Assembly (NCBI GenBank): GCA_026419575.1
Contig: JANZZC010000025.1
Coordinates: forward strand, 1-34,520
DNA length: 34,520 nucleotides
Reading direction: 5' to 3'
From: Thermomicrobium sp.
Lineage (GTDB): Bacteria > Chloroflexota > Chloroflexia > Thermomicrobiales > Thermomicrobiaceae
The notes under the pieces were generated by a model that was not told the DNA's origin, searched no databases, and saw only the letters and a program-made list of their open reading frames with translations. A program made the position numbers and the translations under genes. Shown here in pieces: positions 6,667 to 16,643 of this stretch; position 1 is the first letter of the stretch; each line of letters begins with the position of its first letter.

Positions 6667-7686
6667 TCACGCTCCCAGAGGTCTCCATCGTCGCCACAGG
6701 GCGACGAGCAGCGGGTTACGCACGAGTTCCCGGACGCCCGGATAAGTATACGGATGACCGCCGAAGCCGAGTTTGAAGCGGTACACGCCCCACAGGCCGG
6801 AGCGCACGTTCTGCTGGTCATCGGAGGCTTCCGGGGGAGGGGCGTCGTCCTCGGGGATTCCCCAGAGGTCGTACCAACGGCAACCCATCGCTCTCGCCCA
6901 TTGCATGGCGGCCCACTGCACTGCGTATGCGGCCATATGGCGCTGGAAGTCCGACCGCGAGGCACCGTACAAGTAGACCGCCTCGTCGGCGAAACGCACG
7001 ACCAGCGCTGCCGCCGCCAACTGACCTTCGAATTCCGCGAAGATCAGCGCGGCATCGCTCCCGAACGCGTGGACGAGGTCGCGGAAGTACTCCACTCGGT
7101 GGATGCCGAAACCGTCCCGTCGAGCGGTCTCGCGCAGGATGTCGTAGAACGCATCGACGTCGTTCGCGTCCGCGATGCGCGTGGTCACTCCCCGTCGGAA
7201 GGCGAGACGGATGTTGTATCGGGTCTTCGGCTTCATCCGGCTGAGCAGCTGGTCGTCGTCATCCAGGGGAACGCGGAGCGTGCGGCGAGGCTGTACGACG
7301 ACGGAGCTCGGCTGCCAACCCAGCGAGGGATCCAGGAGAGCCATGCCTCGGTCGTTCTCCGGCTCGGCGAGGATGACGATCGCCCGCGTTTCACGGGCGA
7401 GTCGTTCCAGAACCTCGTGCAGCGCTCGGGCGAGTTCGGCATCCGGTCGATCGCACAGTGGTCCTCGCGGGACATACAGCAGCGATACCCCCCGGCTCTC
7501 CCGGACGAGGACTTGCGCAGCTCCCTGCGCTCGTGGTGCATCGAGAGCGAAGCGATACGGTTTCCAGCCATGGCGACGCTTGAACTCGCCCCACTGCCAA
7601 CTCTGCAGGAGGCGACCGCCGAGTCGTGCGACACGACGGTTCCACTCGGCCGGGTCCGTGGCGATGGCGATGCGGCAGTTCACCAT
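6667..7686 (-). CDS. FemAB/MurM-type peptidoglycan bridge aminoacyltransferase
   Basis: The 339-aa protein has the double-GNAT FemAB/FemX fold signature. Its N-terminal part has LLQSWQWGEFKRRHGWKPYRF, and the middle carries KPKTRYNIRLAFRRGV, the family's best-conserved motif, followed by ADEAVYLYGASRS and a C-terminal WDLWGIP-like segment (CRWYDLWGIPEDD) and YRFKLGFGG. Family members move amino acids from aminoacyl-tRNA to the side chain of the third stem residue of lipid II, building the interpeptide bridge. Its place directly before murE, four bp apart, fits this role well. ATG 7686 overlaps the stop of the HEAT-repeat gene by 7 bp, so translation is coupled. The amino acid transferred cannot be read from the sequence. 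Confidence 0.87.
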   Translation of the reverse strand: MVNCRIAIATDPAEWNRRVARLGGRLLQSWQWGEFKRRHGWKPYRFALDAPRAQGAAQVLVRESRGVSLLYVPRGPLCDRPDAELARALHEVLERLARETRAIVILAEPENDRGMALLDPSLGWQPSSVVVQPRRTLRVPLDDDDQLLSRMKPKTRYNIRLAFRRGVTTRIADANDVDAFYDILRETARRDGFGIHRVEYFRDLVHAFGSDAALIFAEFEGQLAAAALVVRFADEAVYLYGASRSDFQRHMAAYAVQWAAMQWARAMGCRWYDLWGIPEDDAPPPEASDDQQNVRSGLWGVYRFKLGFGGHPYTYPGVRELVRNPLLVALWRRWRPLGA

Positions 7687-8600
7687 GGCGTCGGCCGAAG
7701 CGGGTCGCTCGCGAACATGGCTTCGCCGAGCGCGTCCTCCGCAGCATCGCGCACGACCGGATCGGCTGACCGCGCGAGTCGTCGGAGAACGTTGGTCGCG
7801 ATGGTTCCCCCGATGCGTCCTAGCGCGGCGATCGCCGCGCCCTGAACGTCGCGATCGGGATCGGTGGTGAGCCCGATGAGTTCGTCGATCGCTTCCTCCG
7901 CTCCCAGTTCCCCGCACGCGGTCGCTGCCTCGTAGCGTCGCTCCGGATCGTCCGATCGGAGTTCGTCCAGGAGGAGCGGCAACCAGCGTCGGTCGAGCGA
8001 ACGTCCCATCGCGTAGATCGCGCTCACCCGGAGCGCGGGGTCACCGGACCAGTAGGCCTCCTCGATCGCGGCGAGCGCGACCGAATCGCCGTAGACGGCG
8101 ATCGATTCGAGCGCTCGTCGCCGTACCTCCACTGGTTCGCTCGCGTGCAGGAGCGCGCGTAGCGCTCCCCGGAGTCGCTCGCTCTCCGGTCGCGGAAGCC
8201 TTCCCTCGACGTCGAGTTCGGCGAACCGACCGAGGGCCTGTGCGAGCGCGGCCCGCACCTCGGGCTCGGTTTCCGTCTCGAGCCGTGCCAGGAAACGGTG
8301 GAGGACGCCTGTCTCGTCTGCCTCCCACAGGCCTTCGATGGCTCGACGTCGTACCTCCTTGTCCGGATCGTCGAGCGCGACGAGCAAGACGCGGCGGAAG
8401 TCGAGGTCGATGTTCGCCTCGCTCAGTTCCACCATTTCGTCGACGATTCGGCGCCGATTCGCGAGCGGCAGCATCGGCCACAGCTCGCGAATCACGGGTA
8501 TCGCGGAGCGCGGTACATCGGAGAGGCGCGCGACGTCGGTCGCGCGGAAGTGCTGACTCAAGCGCTCGAAGAGCTCGCGAAGGTCATCGTTCCGTCGCAT
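7680..8600 (-). CDS. HEAT-repeat protein
   Basis: The 306-aa product is almost entirely alpha-helical repeats of the HEAT/PBS-lyase type, each about 30-35 residues: VLLVALDDPDKEVRRRAIEGLWE, ARLETETEPEVRAALAQALGR, HASEPVEVRRRALESIAVYG, AYWSGDPALRVSAIYAMGR, ELRSDDPERRYEAATACGELG, GLTTDPDRDVQGAAIAALGRIG and ARSADPVVRDAAEDALGEA. These are protein-protein scaffolds; no catalytic residue is seen and there is no signal peptide. ATG 8600 is the first Met of a plausible N-terminus (MRRNDDLRELFERL) but has only a weak ribosome site. It overlaps the FemAB-type gene by 7 bp, and 22 bp separate it from the unknown gene upstream. The partner may be an envelope enzyme of the operon, which is inference. Confidence 0.8.
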   Translation of the reverse strand: MRRNDDLRELFERLSQHFRATDVARLSDVPRSAIPVIRELWPMLPLANRRRIVDEMVELSEANIDLDFRRVLLVALDDPDKEVRRRAIEGLWEADETGVLHRFLARLETETEPEVRAALAQALGRFAELDVEGRLPRPESERLRGALRALLHASEPVEVRRRALESIAVYGDSVALAAIEEAYWSGDPALRVSAIYAMGRSLDRRWLPLLLDELRSDDPERRYEAATACGELGAEEAIDELIGLTTDPDRDVQGAAIAALGRIGGTIATNVLRRLARSADPVVRDAAEDALGEAMFASDPLRPTPW

Positions 8601-8622
8601 GACCGGTCGATCGCTCGCGGCT

Positions 8623-10239
8623 TCAACGATTCGGTGTGTAGTAGAAGAGATCCTCCACCTCGGGATCCGGCTCGAATTGCGGGAACTCCGGTGAAGCGAG
8701 GATCTGCCGAATCTTCTCCGCACTCAGCGGGCGCTCGACGTTAACGGCTGCGACCAGATCGTCGAGCGTCGCCATGTAGCGGGGTGCCTCGGGTGTTCCC
8801 ACGTTCTCACCGATACGTTCGAACGTGACTTCGAGAACGCGCTCGTACGCCCGGCGAGTTCGCTCGTCGAGCGGCTGTTGGCCAGCGAACCGAGGGAAGC
8901 GCTGCTCGGTCAGCAGCATGCTGTCCTGGACCGCACAGAAGTACACGGTCGGGCGGAACTCGTATCGCTTCTGCTTCTCGTCCAAGGCCAGCAAACGGCG
9001 CTCCTGGCGAGAGATCGGCAGATAGTCGATGACGAACCGACGTGGATCGTCGGTGCGTTCGATGGTGATGAGTGCGCCAGCGACGAGGTTGGCGGCGAAG
9101 AACGGTTCGAGGCCGAAGAGGAAGCCGCCGCGATTGGCCGTCGGGTATCGGAGCTCGACGTAGAACGTTTCGTGCGTCTGCGCTGCCTCGAACTGAAGGA
9201 GCGCGCGAGCCTGCGCCGGGAAGACGCGCCCCGGCAAGACCGAAGCCAGCGTGGCATCGTACGGCAGCACGCCGAGGTAATGCTCGTAGAACGTCAGGAC
9301 ATGGTCGACGACCGACTCGCTCGCGGGCTGAACGGTACCGGTCTCCTCCAGAAGATACCGGTAGTCCTGACCGATGTCGGCAGGTCGTCGTTTGGGCGTC
9401 GGGACGGGATTGATCTCCCGGATCGTCCAGGCGTGCGCATCCGGCACACCGACGAACTCGAAATCGCTCTCTTCGGCAAGATGGACGTCAAGTGCGAGAC
9501 GATACAGTGTCGCTTCCGGTGATCGTGACGGGACTTTCAGCACGACCTCCAGGAGTTCGTCGTCCAAGAGAGGTTCGCCCCGCTCGGCGATGTACTCGCG
9601 AATCCGCCGCACGTCGCCGCGTGAAAAACGAGGAACGATATCGGCTGCTGCCCAAAGATCACCGAAACCGACGACACCTGGCAACTGCGAGAGCGTCGCT
9701 CGCACGGCCTCGAGCAGTTCTGCGTCGCTCAGGAGCGAGAGATCCTCGACGACGGTCGATACTGCCTCGGCGACGGCCGTTTCCTCGGCTGCCTCCGGCA
9801 CAGCCTCTTCCACGGGTGCCGTCGATTCGGCCTTTCGGGGCCGCGGAGCTGGCGCCACCGCTTCCGGGGGCGGCTCCATGAACCGGCGTGGCAACTGGTG
9901 GGCGGTATCGATCAGTGCTTCCGGAGGGAGCGGCGGCGACCCGCCGCGAGTGGTGGCGACAACCAGCTCGCCGTCGCTCGCTTCGAGCGCGAACACGTGA
10001 TCGTTCGCTTCGATGGCGCGCTTGAGCTGGGCGAACCATTCCTCGGGGCTCACGGTCGGCTCGAGCGTCGCGAAATACTCCGCCACGGCACGGAGCGGTA
10101 CACGGATCGGTGCATGGAGCGGGTAGAACCGCGCGGATGCACGGAGCAGCGCGTGCACGCGTTCGGCGAGTTCCTGCTCGCGCTCCGTACCGCGAAAAGT
10201 CACTGCCGGGGCAGGAGCGACTTCCGTCCTGTCAGCCAC
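8623..10239 (-). CDS. Unknown 538-aa two-part cytoplasmic protein
   Basis: I do not recognise this family. The N-terminal part (about 20-105) reads like a small helical/winged domain (LAERVHALLRASARFYPL, then PLRAVAEYFATL and EANDHVFALEASDGELVVATTRGG). A Pro/Ala/Glu-rich linker follows (about 115-165), then a large mixed domain (about 165-538) with LLSDAELLEAVRATLSQLP, FSRGDVRRIREYIAERGEPLLDDELL and aromatic-rich strands such as RRYEFRPTVYFC-like and FYVELRYP. It ends in DPEVEDLFYYTPNR. There is no signal peptide or membrane span. The start is GTG 10239, with AGGGGG 7 nt upstream. It lies 19 bp after the 45-aa gene and 22 bp before the HEAT-repeat gene, so it is probably part of the same transcript. 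The N-terminal half could bind nucleic acid or protein; that is a guess from secondary-structure pattern. Confidence 0.75.
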   Translation of the reverse strand: MADRTEVAPAPAVTFRGTEREQELAERVHALLRASARFYPLHAPIRVPLRAVAEYFATLEPTVSPEEWFAQLKRAIEANDHVFALEASDGELVVATTRGGSPPLPPEALIDTAHQLPRRFMEPPPEAVAPAPRPRKAESTAPVEEAVPEAAEETAVAEAVSTVVEDLSLLSDAELLEAVRATLSQLPGVVGFGDLWAAADIVPRFSRGDVRRIREYIAERGEPLLDDELLEVVLKVPSRSPEATLYRLALDVHLAEESDFEFVGVPDAHAWTIREINPVPTPKRRPADIGQDYRYLLEETGTVQPASESVVDHVLTFYEHYLGVLPYDATLASVLPGRVFPAQARALLQFEAAQTHETFYVELRYPTANRGGFLFGLEPFFAANLVAGALITIERTDDPRRFVIDYLPISRQERRLLALDEKQKRYEFRPTVYFCAVQDSMLLTEQRFPRFAGQQPLDERTRRAYERVLEVTFERIGENVGTPEAPRYMATLDDLVAAVNVERPLSAEKIRQILASPEFPQFEPDPEVEDLFYYTPNR

Positions 10240-10257
10240 GTCGTAGCCCCCTGTCCG

Positions 10258-10395
10258 TCATTCCGTTGGCTCGGCTCGAACCGAACGCTCCCGAAGCTGC
10301 CGCGCCAGCTCCTCGGTGGTCGCTGGTCGGCCGAGTTCCCGCAGCAACTCCACGAGCACCTGTTGAAGTCTCGGACTCAGCACCAACCCGGGCAT
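10258..10395 (-). CDS. 45-aa helix-turn-helix-like small protein
   Basis: This short gene has a strong ribosome site, GAGGGGG, 6 nt before ATG 10395. The product is one long helix and a second helical pair: LQQVLVELLRELGRPATTEELARQLRERS. The pattern (helix, RPATTEE turn, recognition-like helix) resembles half of a winged-helix domain. It is the first gene of the minus-strand envelope run, 18 bp before the 538-aa gene, and lies behind a promoter with a palindrome in its spacer, so an autoregulator is possible. The protein is too short for firm assignment. Confidence 0.6.
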   Translation of the reverse strand: MPGLVLSPRLQQVLVELLRELGRPATTEELARQLRERSVRAEPTE

Positions 10396-10425
10396 ACGGT
10401 TCCCCCTCACTCGTGCCGACCTCCA

Positions 10426-10455
10426 AGCATACCGTTGGCGGCCGCCAATCGCCAA
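10426..10455 (-). promoter_or_regulatory. Putative promoter with a 14-bp palindromic operator in the spacer
   Basis: On the minus strand TTGGCG (10455-10450) and TATGCT (10431-10426) are 18 bp apart, each matching 4 of 6 consensus bases. The spacer holds the perfect palindrome TTGGCGGCCGCCAA (10435-10448). It lies about 30 bp before the 45-aa gene's start. A repressor bound there would block polymerase; the binding protein is unknown. Confidence 0.45.
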
Positions 10456-10536
10456 GGCGCGACGTCTTCACGAGCGATCGGTCCGGTCTCCGCCTCGCGC
10501 CGGGACCCCCACTGGTGTCGGTCAGCCGCGGCGCCT

Positions 10537-11529
10537 CTAGGAACGCGCGAGCGCGAGCGCGACGGCGCCGACGACCGGCGCGTCGGCGCCCAATTCCGCC
10601 AAGGTCACGCGGACTCGTTGTAGCGACGCGGGGTAGGCGAACTGCCGAATACGGGCCTGCAGGGGATCGAGGAGGGCGTTGCCGGCTTCCGCCATCGGTC
10701 CCCCGATGATCACAGCCTCCGGATTGAGCGTCGCGATGAGCGTCGCGATCGCCAGCCCGAGCATCTGGATCGTGTCGTTGACGACACGTTGGATGGCGGG
10801 ACTGCGCGAGGCGCACTCGAAGAGGCCAGCGACCGTCCGGGTTTCCCGGACGAACTCGTGGCCGGGGTCATCGGGCGACAGGAGGAGGGCTTCCCACACA
10901 CGCGCGCGGAGTGCTGCCTCGGACGCATACGCTTCGAGGTGTCCTGGCTTCCCGCAGGAACAGAGCGGACCTCCAGCGGTGACGACCATATGCCCGATTT
11001 CGCCGGCAGTACTGGAAGCGCCATACACGAGGCGGCCATCGACGATGATACCGCCACCAACTCCGGTGCCGAGATGCACGTAGATCACGGTCTGACAGCC
11101 GCGGGCGGCCCCGAACACAGCCTCCCCGAAGGCAGCGGCACGGGCATCGTTTTCGAGCACCGTCGGAATACCGAGGCGCTCCTCCAGGAGGGCAGCGAGC
11201 GGGAAATGCTCGAAACCCGGCGAGCGGGGGGAGAAAATCGTCAGCCCTCGGTAGGGATCGACCGGGCCACCGAAGGCGATACCGGCTGCCTTGATGTCGA
11301 CCGGTGTGAGCCCGGCCGCGGTCAGCGCAGCCGAAGCCAGAGCGGTGAGTCGGCGGAGAACACCGTTCGCGTCCAGGTTGTCGGACGGTTCCGATGCGCG
11401 TCCGAGGATCTTCCCTCGTCCGTCCGCGACGGCTGCCCGCAGCATGCCGCCAGCGACGGCGAGTCCGAGCACGCGATCGGTCGCCGCTGGAGGACGAGCA
11501 CGAAACCGCTTGACGGAGAGTTCGGTCAC
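10537..11529 (-). CDS. ROK-family sugar kinase (glucokinase-like)
   Basis: The 330-aa product is a ROK-family sugar kinase. The N-terminal region has LGLAVAGGMLRAAVAD. Next come GIAFGGPVDPYRG, the sugar-site LENDARAAAFGEAVFGAARG, the phosphate-binding LGTGVGGGIIVDGRLVYG, and the family's zinc signature GEIGHMVV followed by CSCGKPGHLEAYAS. The C-terminal half contains LNPEAVIIGGPMAEAG. No N-terminal DNA-binding domain is present, so it is a kinase and not a ROK repressor; glucose is the likely substrate, but N-acetylmannosamine or fructose cannot be excluded. The start is uncertain: GTG 11529 is chosen, but an in-frame ATG at 11589 would add 20 residues that do not resemble the family. It is divergent from the DMT transporter. 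Confidence 0.87.
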   Translation of the reverse strand: MTELSVKRFRARPPAATDRVLGLAVAGGMLRAAVADGRGKILGRASEPSDNLDANGVLRRLTALASAALTAAGLTPVDIKAAGIAFGGPVDPYRGLTIFSPRSPGFEHFPLAALLEERLGIPTVLENDARAAAFGEAVFGAARGCQTVIYVHLGTGVGGGIIVDGRLVYGASSTAGEIGHMVVTAGGPLCSCGKPGHLEAYASEAALRARVWEALLLSPDDPGHEFVRETRTVAGLFECASRSPAIQRVVNDTIQMLGLAIATLIATLNPEAVIIGGPMAEAGNALLDPLQARIRQFAYPASLQRVRVTLAELGADAPVVGAVALALARS

Positions 11530-11621
11530 GATCAGTTTTCCGACCCGCTGCGCCGTCCAACGACCGCGATAGGCGTTGTATCCTACCATCCTCGAGCGCG
11601 GGACGGGAAGGGAAAACCGGG

Positions 11622-12524
11622 ATGCGAGTTCAGCGCGAAACGATAGCCGGTGCGCGACGGGAGTTCCGCGACGGTCTCTTGTTCGCGACCGTGGGAGTCC
11701 TCGCCGTTTCGACGAGCGCGGTATTGATACGTCTCGCACAAGGCATCAGTTCGTTCGAGATCGCCTTCTGGCGATTGTCGATAGCGACCCTGGTCCTCGT
11801 CCCGTTCGTCCTGCAGCGTGGAGTCCGGCAGGAGGCGGCGCGCGTCGGTTGGCGGCGACTCGCCGTCTACGGCGGCGTGCTGGCGCTCCACTTCGTCGCC
11901 TACATCGGAGCGCTCCAACTTGCGCCGGTCGCCCATGTGCTTCCGCTGCTCTACACGTCGACGATCATGCTGGCGGTGCTCTCCGCCTTGCTCCTCCGCG
12001 AGCCCTTGCGCCGTCTGCAGCTGGTCGGGATCGTCATCGTCCTGCTCGGTGTCACGGTGCTTACGGGTTTCGAGCCACGCCTCACGTTACGGACGGTGCT
12101 CGGGGACGGGCTCGCGCTCGTTTCTGCCGCCGCCTATGCGGCCTACTCTTTGATCGGGCGGCGGGAGCGAGCGCGCCTGCCCTTGTTCGTCTATGCGACC
12201 GCAGTGTACGGCTTCGCGGCGCTCTGGGTGCTACCGTTGGCGGTGGGCGCCGCTCTCCGGTCGGAAGGGATGCTCGACCGCTACGATGGGCGCGTCATTG
12301 CGGCACTGCTCGGTCTCGGATTGATCCCGAACACGCTCGGGCACACGCTCTACAATGCGGCGGTGCGACGGCTCAATGCCGCGGTAACCAACGTGATCTA
12401 TACGCAGGAAATGACCGGGGCGATCGTGCTGGCCTGGCTCGTGCTCGGCGAAGTGCCCAGTCTCAACGCGATCGCCGGTGCGGCGGTGATGCTCGCAGGC
12501 ATTCTCCTCGTTCTGCTCGGCTAG
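11622..12524 (+). CDS. EamA/DMT-superfamily transporter
   Basis: The 300-aa product has about ten hydrophobic segments arranged as two EamA repeats: the first from LLFATVGVLAVSTSAVLIRLA to VLLGVTVLTGFEP, the second from GDGLALVSAAAYAAYSLIG to AAVMLAGILLVLLG. Each repeat shows the usual features: an early FEIAFWRLSIATLVL in the first, and YTQEMTGAIVLAWLVLGEVPS in the second. Such proteins are inner-membrane exporters of metabolites or amino acids; the substrate cannot be told. ATG 11622 follows a purine-rich GGGAAGGGAAAA tract. It ends 6 bp from the stop of convergent moeA. Confidence 0.88.
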   Translation: MRVQRETIAGARREFRDGLLFATVGVLAVSTSAVLIRLAQGISSFEIAFWRLSIATLVLVPFVLQRGVRQEAARVGWRRLAVYGGVLALHFVAYIGALQLAPVAHVLPLLYTSTIMLAVLSALLLREPLRRLQLVGIVIVLLGVTVLTGFEPRLTLRTVLGDGLALVSAAAYAAYSLIGRRERARLPLFVYATAVYGFAALWVLPLAVGAALRSEGMLDRYDGRVIAALLGLGLIPNTLGHTLYNAAVRRLNAAVTNVIYTQEMTGAIVLAWLVLGEVPSLNAIAGAAVMLAGILLVLLG

Positions 12525-12530
12525 CTGGAC

Positions 12531-13850
12531 TCAGGCCAGGAGTTCCTGGAGCACGTTCGGGTCGTACAGTTCGACCTCGATTTCCGAACCAGCGGGGGCC
12601 TCGGGCCAATCTTCGGGGATGACCGCGAGGCAATTGCCGCTGACCAGGCCGCTCAAGACTCCGGCACCCTGGTTCGGGACCGGGGTGACGAACAACCGGT
12701 CGCCACGCCGCTCGACGCGCGCTCGGACGAAGTGGCGACGGCGTCCGCTGTTGTCGACGTGCTGGGTGAGGACGGCGCGGACTCGGATGGGTGCGAGATC
12801 GGCACGACCGAGCAGGCGCAGGATCGCGGGACGGGCGAACTGGAGGAAGGCGACGACGCTGGCCACCGGATTTCCCGGGAGCGCCAGCACCGGAACGTCG
12901 TCGATGAACCCGAACGCCATCGGTTTGCCCGGTTTGATCCGGACTTGCCAGATCTCGAAACGGCCGCGCGTCCTCAGGAACTCCTTGACCCGGTCGTAAT
13001 CGCCCTGCGAAACGCCGCCCGAGGTGAGGACGAGGTCGGCACCGCGCGCCGCTCGGAAACGCCCTTCGAGGTCGGTATCCTGATCGCTCGCGATCCCGAT
13101 CAAGCGCGGGATACCGCCGACCTGGGTGACCAGCGCAGCGAGCACGTAGGAGTTGCTGTTGCGGATCCGTCCTGGCTCGAGCGGACGATCGGGCGGCACG
13201 ACCTCGTCGCCCGTCGCGAGGATCGCGACTTCCGGGCGCGGATGGACGAGCACCCATGTGTAACCGAGCGCCGCGAGAATCCCGAGATGCGCTGGTCCGA
13301 GCACCGTTCCGGGAGAGAGGACGAGCGATCCGGCTGGGATGTCTTCGCCAGCCGGTCGTACGTTCTCGCCCGGTCGAACCGGACGGAACACGCGGACGAC
13401 ATCACGTCCGCGATCGGGCGTCGCCTCGAAGGCCTCGTCGGTCTCCTCGAAACGAACGACGGCATCGGCTCCGGGCGGAAGAACGGCGCCGGTCATGATG
13501 CGCACCGCCGTCCCGGGCTGAAGGCACGGGTGGATCACTCCCTCGCGCCAGCGCGGGGTCGCCCCGCCAGCCGGAGCTTCCCCGATCACGCGGAGCGTCG
13601 CGGGGTGTGCGTGGCTGGCCTGCGACGTATCGGCGGCGCGCACCGCATACCCGTCCATGGCGGCATTGGTGAAGGGTGGGACGGACTCCCGTGCCCGGAT
13701 CGGCTCAGCGAGTACCAGACCGAGCGCTTCGAGCAGCGGGAGCCGTCGCGGTGACAGCGGGGAGAAGTGCGCGAGGATCCGCTCGCGTGCTTCGTCCACG
13801 TCGAGGAGCGGCCGATCAGGGGACGGTGAAAAGCGAGCGTTCGACGACAT
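12531..13850 (-). CDS. moeA: Molybdopterin molybdotransferase MoeA
   Basis: The 439-aa product is a full-length MoeA, the enzyme that inserts molybdate into adenylyl-molybdopterin, the last step of molybdenum cofactor synthesis. Order of landmarks: PPFTNAAMDGYAVRAADT, VRIMTGAVLPPGADAVVRFEET, ENVRPAGEDIPAGSLVLSPG, the MoCF-domain VAILATGDEVVPP, IRNSNSYVLAALV, DLVLTSGGVSQGDYDRVKEFL, KPGKPMAFG and LALPGNPVASVVAF, with a C-terminal domain IV. No other moa/mob/mog gene is in the window, nor any molybdoenzyme. It is convergent with the DMT transporter and followed upstream, 30 bp away, by mdh on the same strand. Confidence 0.95.
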   Translation of the reverse strand: MSSNARFSPSPDRPLLDVDEARERILAHFSPLSPRRLPLLEALGLVLAEPIRARESVPPFTNAAMDGYAVRAADTSQASHAHPATLRVIGEAPAGGATPRWREGVIHPCLQPGTAVRIMTGAVLPPGADAVVRFEETDEAFEATPDRGRDVVRVFRPVRPGENVRPAGEDIPAGSLVLSPGTVLGPAHLGILAALGYTWVLVHPRPEVAILATGDEVVPPDRPLEPGRIRNSNSYVLAALVTQVGGIPRLIGIASDQDTDLEGRFRAARGADLVLTSGGVSQGDYDRVKEFLRTRGRFEIWQVRIKPGKPMAFGFIDDVPVLALPGNPVASVVAFLQFARPAILRLLGRADLAPIRVRAVLTQHVDNSGRRRHFVRARVERRGDRLFVTPVPNQGAGVLSGLVSGNCLAVIPEDWPEAPAGSEIEVELYDPNVLQELLA

Positions 13851-13880
13851 CCTTTCGTGCCTCGAGTCCGTGTCCGGACG

Positions 13881-14837
<957 letters not shown>

Positions 14838-14921
14838 CTACCTCTCCAAGTTCCGAGCGTGCTGGTTCGGTGTCATGTCCTCGCCGGTATCGTAGCACAC
14901 TTCGTCGCTGTCCCGATGGGA

Positions 14922-14927
14922 TACAAT
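14922..14927 (+). promoter_or_regulatory. Candidate -10 box for the aroKB operon
   Basis: TACAAT lies 29 bp before the aroKB start. The -35 position (about 14899) reads ACTTCG, a poor match, so support is limited. Confidence 0.3.
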
Positions 14928-14956
14928 CGCACGAGACCGGCCGGATCAGGGGGGAA

Positions 14957-16643
14957 ATGCCGGTGGTCGAACGGATCGCGTTGATCGGACTCAGCGGTTC
15001 GGGGAAGAGTTCTCTCGCGCCGCTGATCGCGCGACGTTTGGGGTGGACCGCGCTCGACACCGATGCGATGGTCGTCGAGCGCTTCGGTCTCCCGATACCG
15101 GAAATATTTTCTCGCTACGGGGAAGCCGTGTTCCGGGCAGCCGAGCGCGAGGCGTTGCTCGCCGCGTTGCGGAACCCCCGCGTCGTGATCGCGACCGGCG
15201 GCGGGATCGTCCTCGACGAACGGAATTGGGTCGACTTGCGCCGGGATACGGCCGTCGTGCATTTGGCGGCGCGATTGGAGACGCTCGCCGCGCGTCTGCG
15301 GGCGCAGCAGGCGTCGGACGGAACGACCGGGCGCCCGCTCCTGGCCGGGTCGTTGGAAGAGCGGCTGCGGCTGCTCTGGGAGCGACGGCAGCATCTCTAT
15401 CGCCGGGCCGACATCGTCGTCGAGACGGATGACCGAGCGCCGGAGGAGCTCGCCGAGGAGATCGTGCGCCGCGTGGCCGAACGCGCGGAGCAGGGGGCGA
15501 TTCCGTTCCTGGCTATCGGCGGGAGTTCGGGGCGCTCCGACTTGTTCGTCCGGACGGGGTTACTGCCGCTCTTGGGCGAACTCGTCCGTCATCGCTGGCG
15601 GAGTGCGCGTCGCGCGTTCGTCGTCACCGACGAGCAGGTCGAGCGGTACTGGGCGGAACCGGTTCGTCGATCGCTGGAGGCGAGCGAGTTCGCCGTGACG
15701 ATGCTGACTGTACCGGCAGGCGAGCGCTCGAAGAATCTCGGTGTCGTCGAATCGTTGCTCGATCGCATGCTCGAATGCGGAATCGAGCGTTCGGATGTGG
15801 TGGTCGCGCTCGGTGGAGGGGTGGTCGGGGATCTCGCGGGTTTCGCCGCGTCGATCGTGTTGCGCGGTGTCGGGCTCGTCCAGGTGCCGACCACGCTCCT
15901 GGCGATGGTGGACGCGAGCGTCGGTGGGAAGACCGGAGTGGACCACCGTTTCGGGAAGAACCTCATCGGCACCTTCTACCAGCCGCATCTCGTGGTCGCG
16001 GATCCGGCGGTGCTCACGAGTCTGCCCGAGGAGGAACGTCGTTCCGGATGGGCGGAGGTCGTCAAGCACGCGATGATCGAGTGCACCGCTCTCGGGAACG
16101 ACGAGCCGCTGCTCCTCTCGCTCCTGACGAGCCGGCCGTTCGCGGCGTGGTGGGAACCCGGGGAGCTGGATCGGGTGATCCGTCGGAACATCGAGATCAA
16201 GGCGAGCGTCGTCGCTGCCGACGAACGCAAGAGTGGCCTGCGGCGGATCCTCAATTACGGACACACGCTCGGACACGCCGTCGAAGCGGCGAGCGACTAT
16301 CGTCTCCGGCACGGGGAAGCGGTCGCGATCGGGATGCGTGCCGTCGCGCGGCTCGCCGAGCGACTCGGGCTGTGCACGGCCGAACTCGTCGTCCAGCAGG
16401 ACGAACTCCTCGATGCGGCCGGACTGCCGCGATCGGTCGAGCTTTCGCCGGAACGGGTGCTGGAACGCGTGCGGTACGACAAGAAGAGCGAAGGCGGGAT
16501 TCCGACGTGGATCCTGCCGACACGTCCGGGGCATGTCGTTCAGCGGCGCGAGGTGCCGCCGGAGCTCGTGCGTGCCGTCACGGAAGAACTCCTCGGCGAG
16601 CGTTCCGGGGTCGGTCAGCGAGTTCGCCGTTGCGAGGGAGTCG

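Noticed and set aside
10537-11589. ROK start at ATG 11589
   Set aside because: The extra 20 residues do not resemble the family and the site lies in the divergent promoter region; GTG 11529 is closer to the usual N-terminus.
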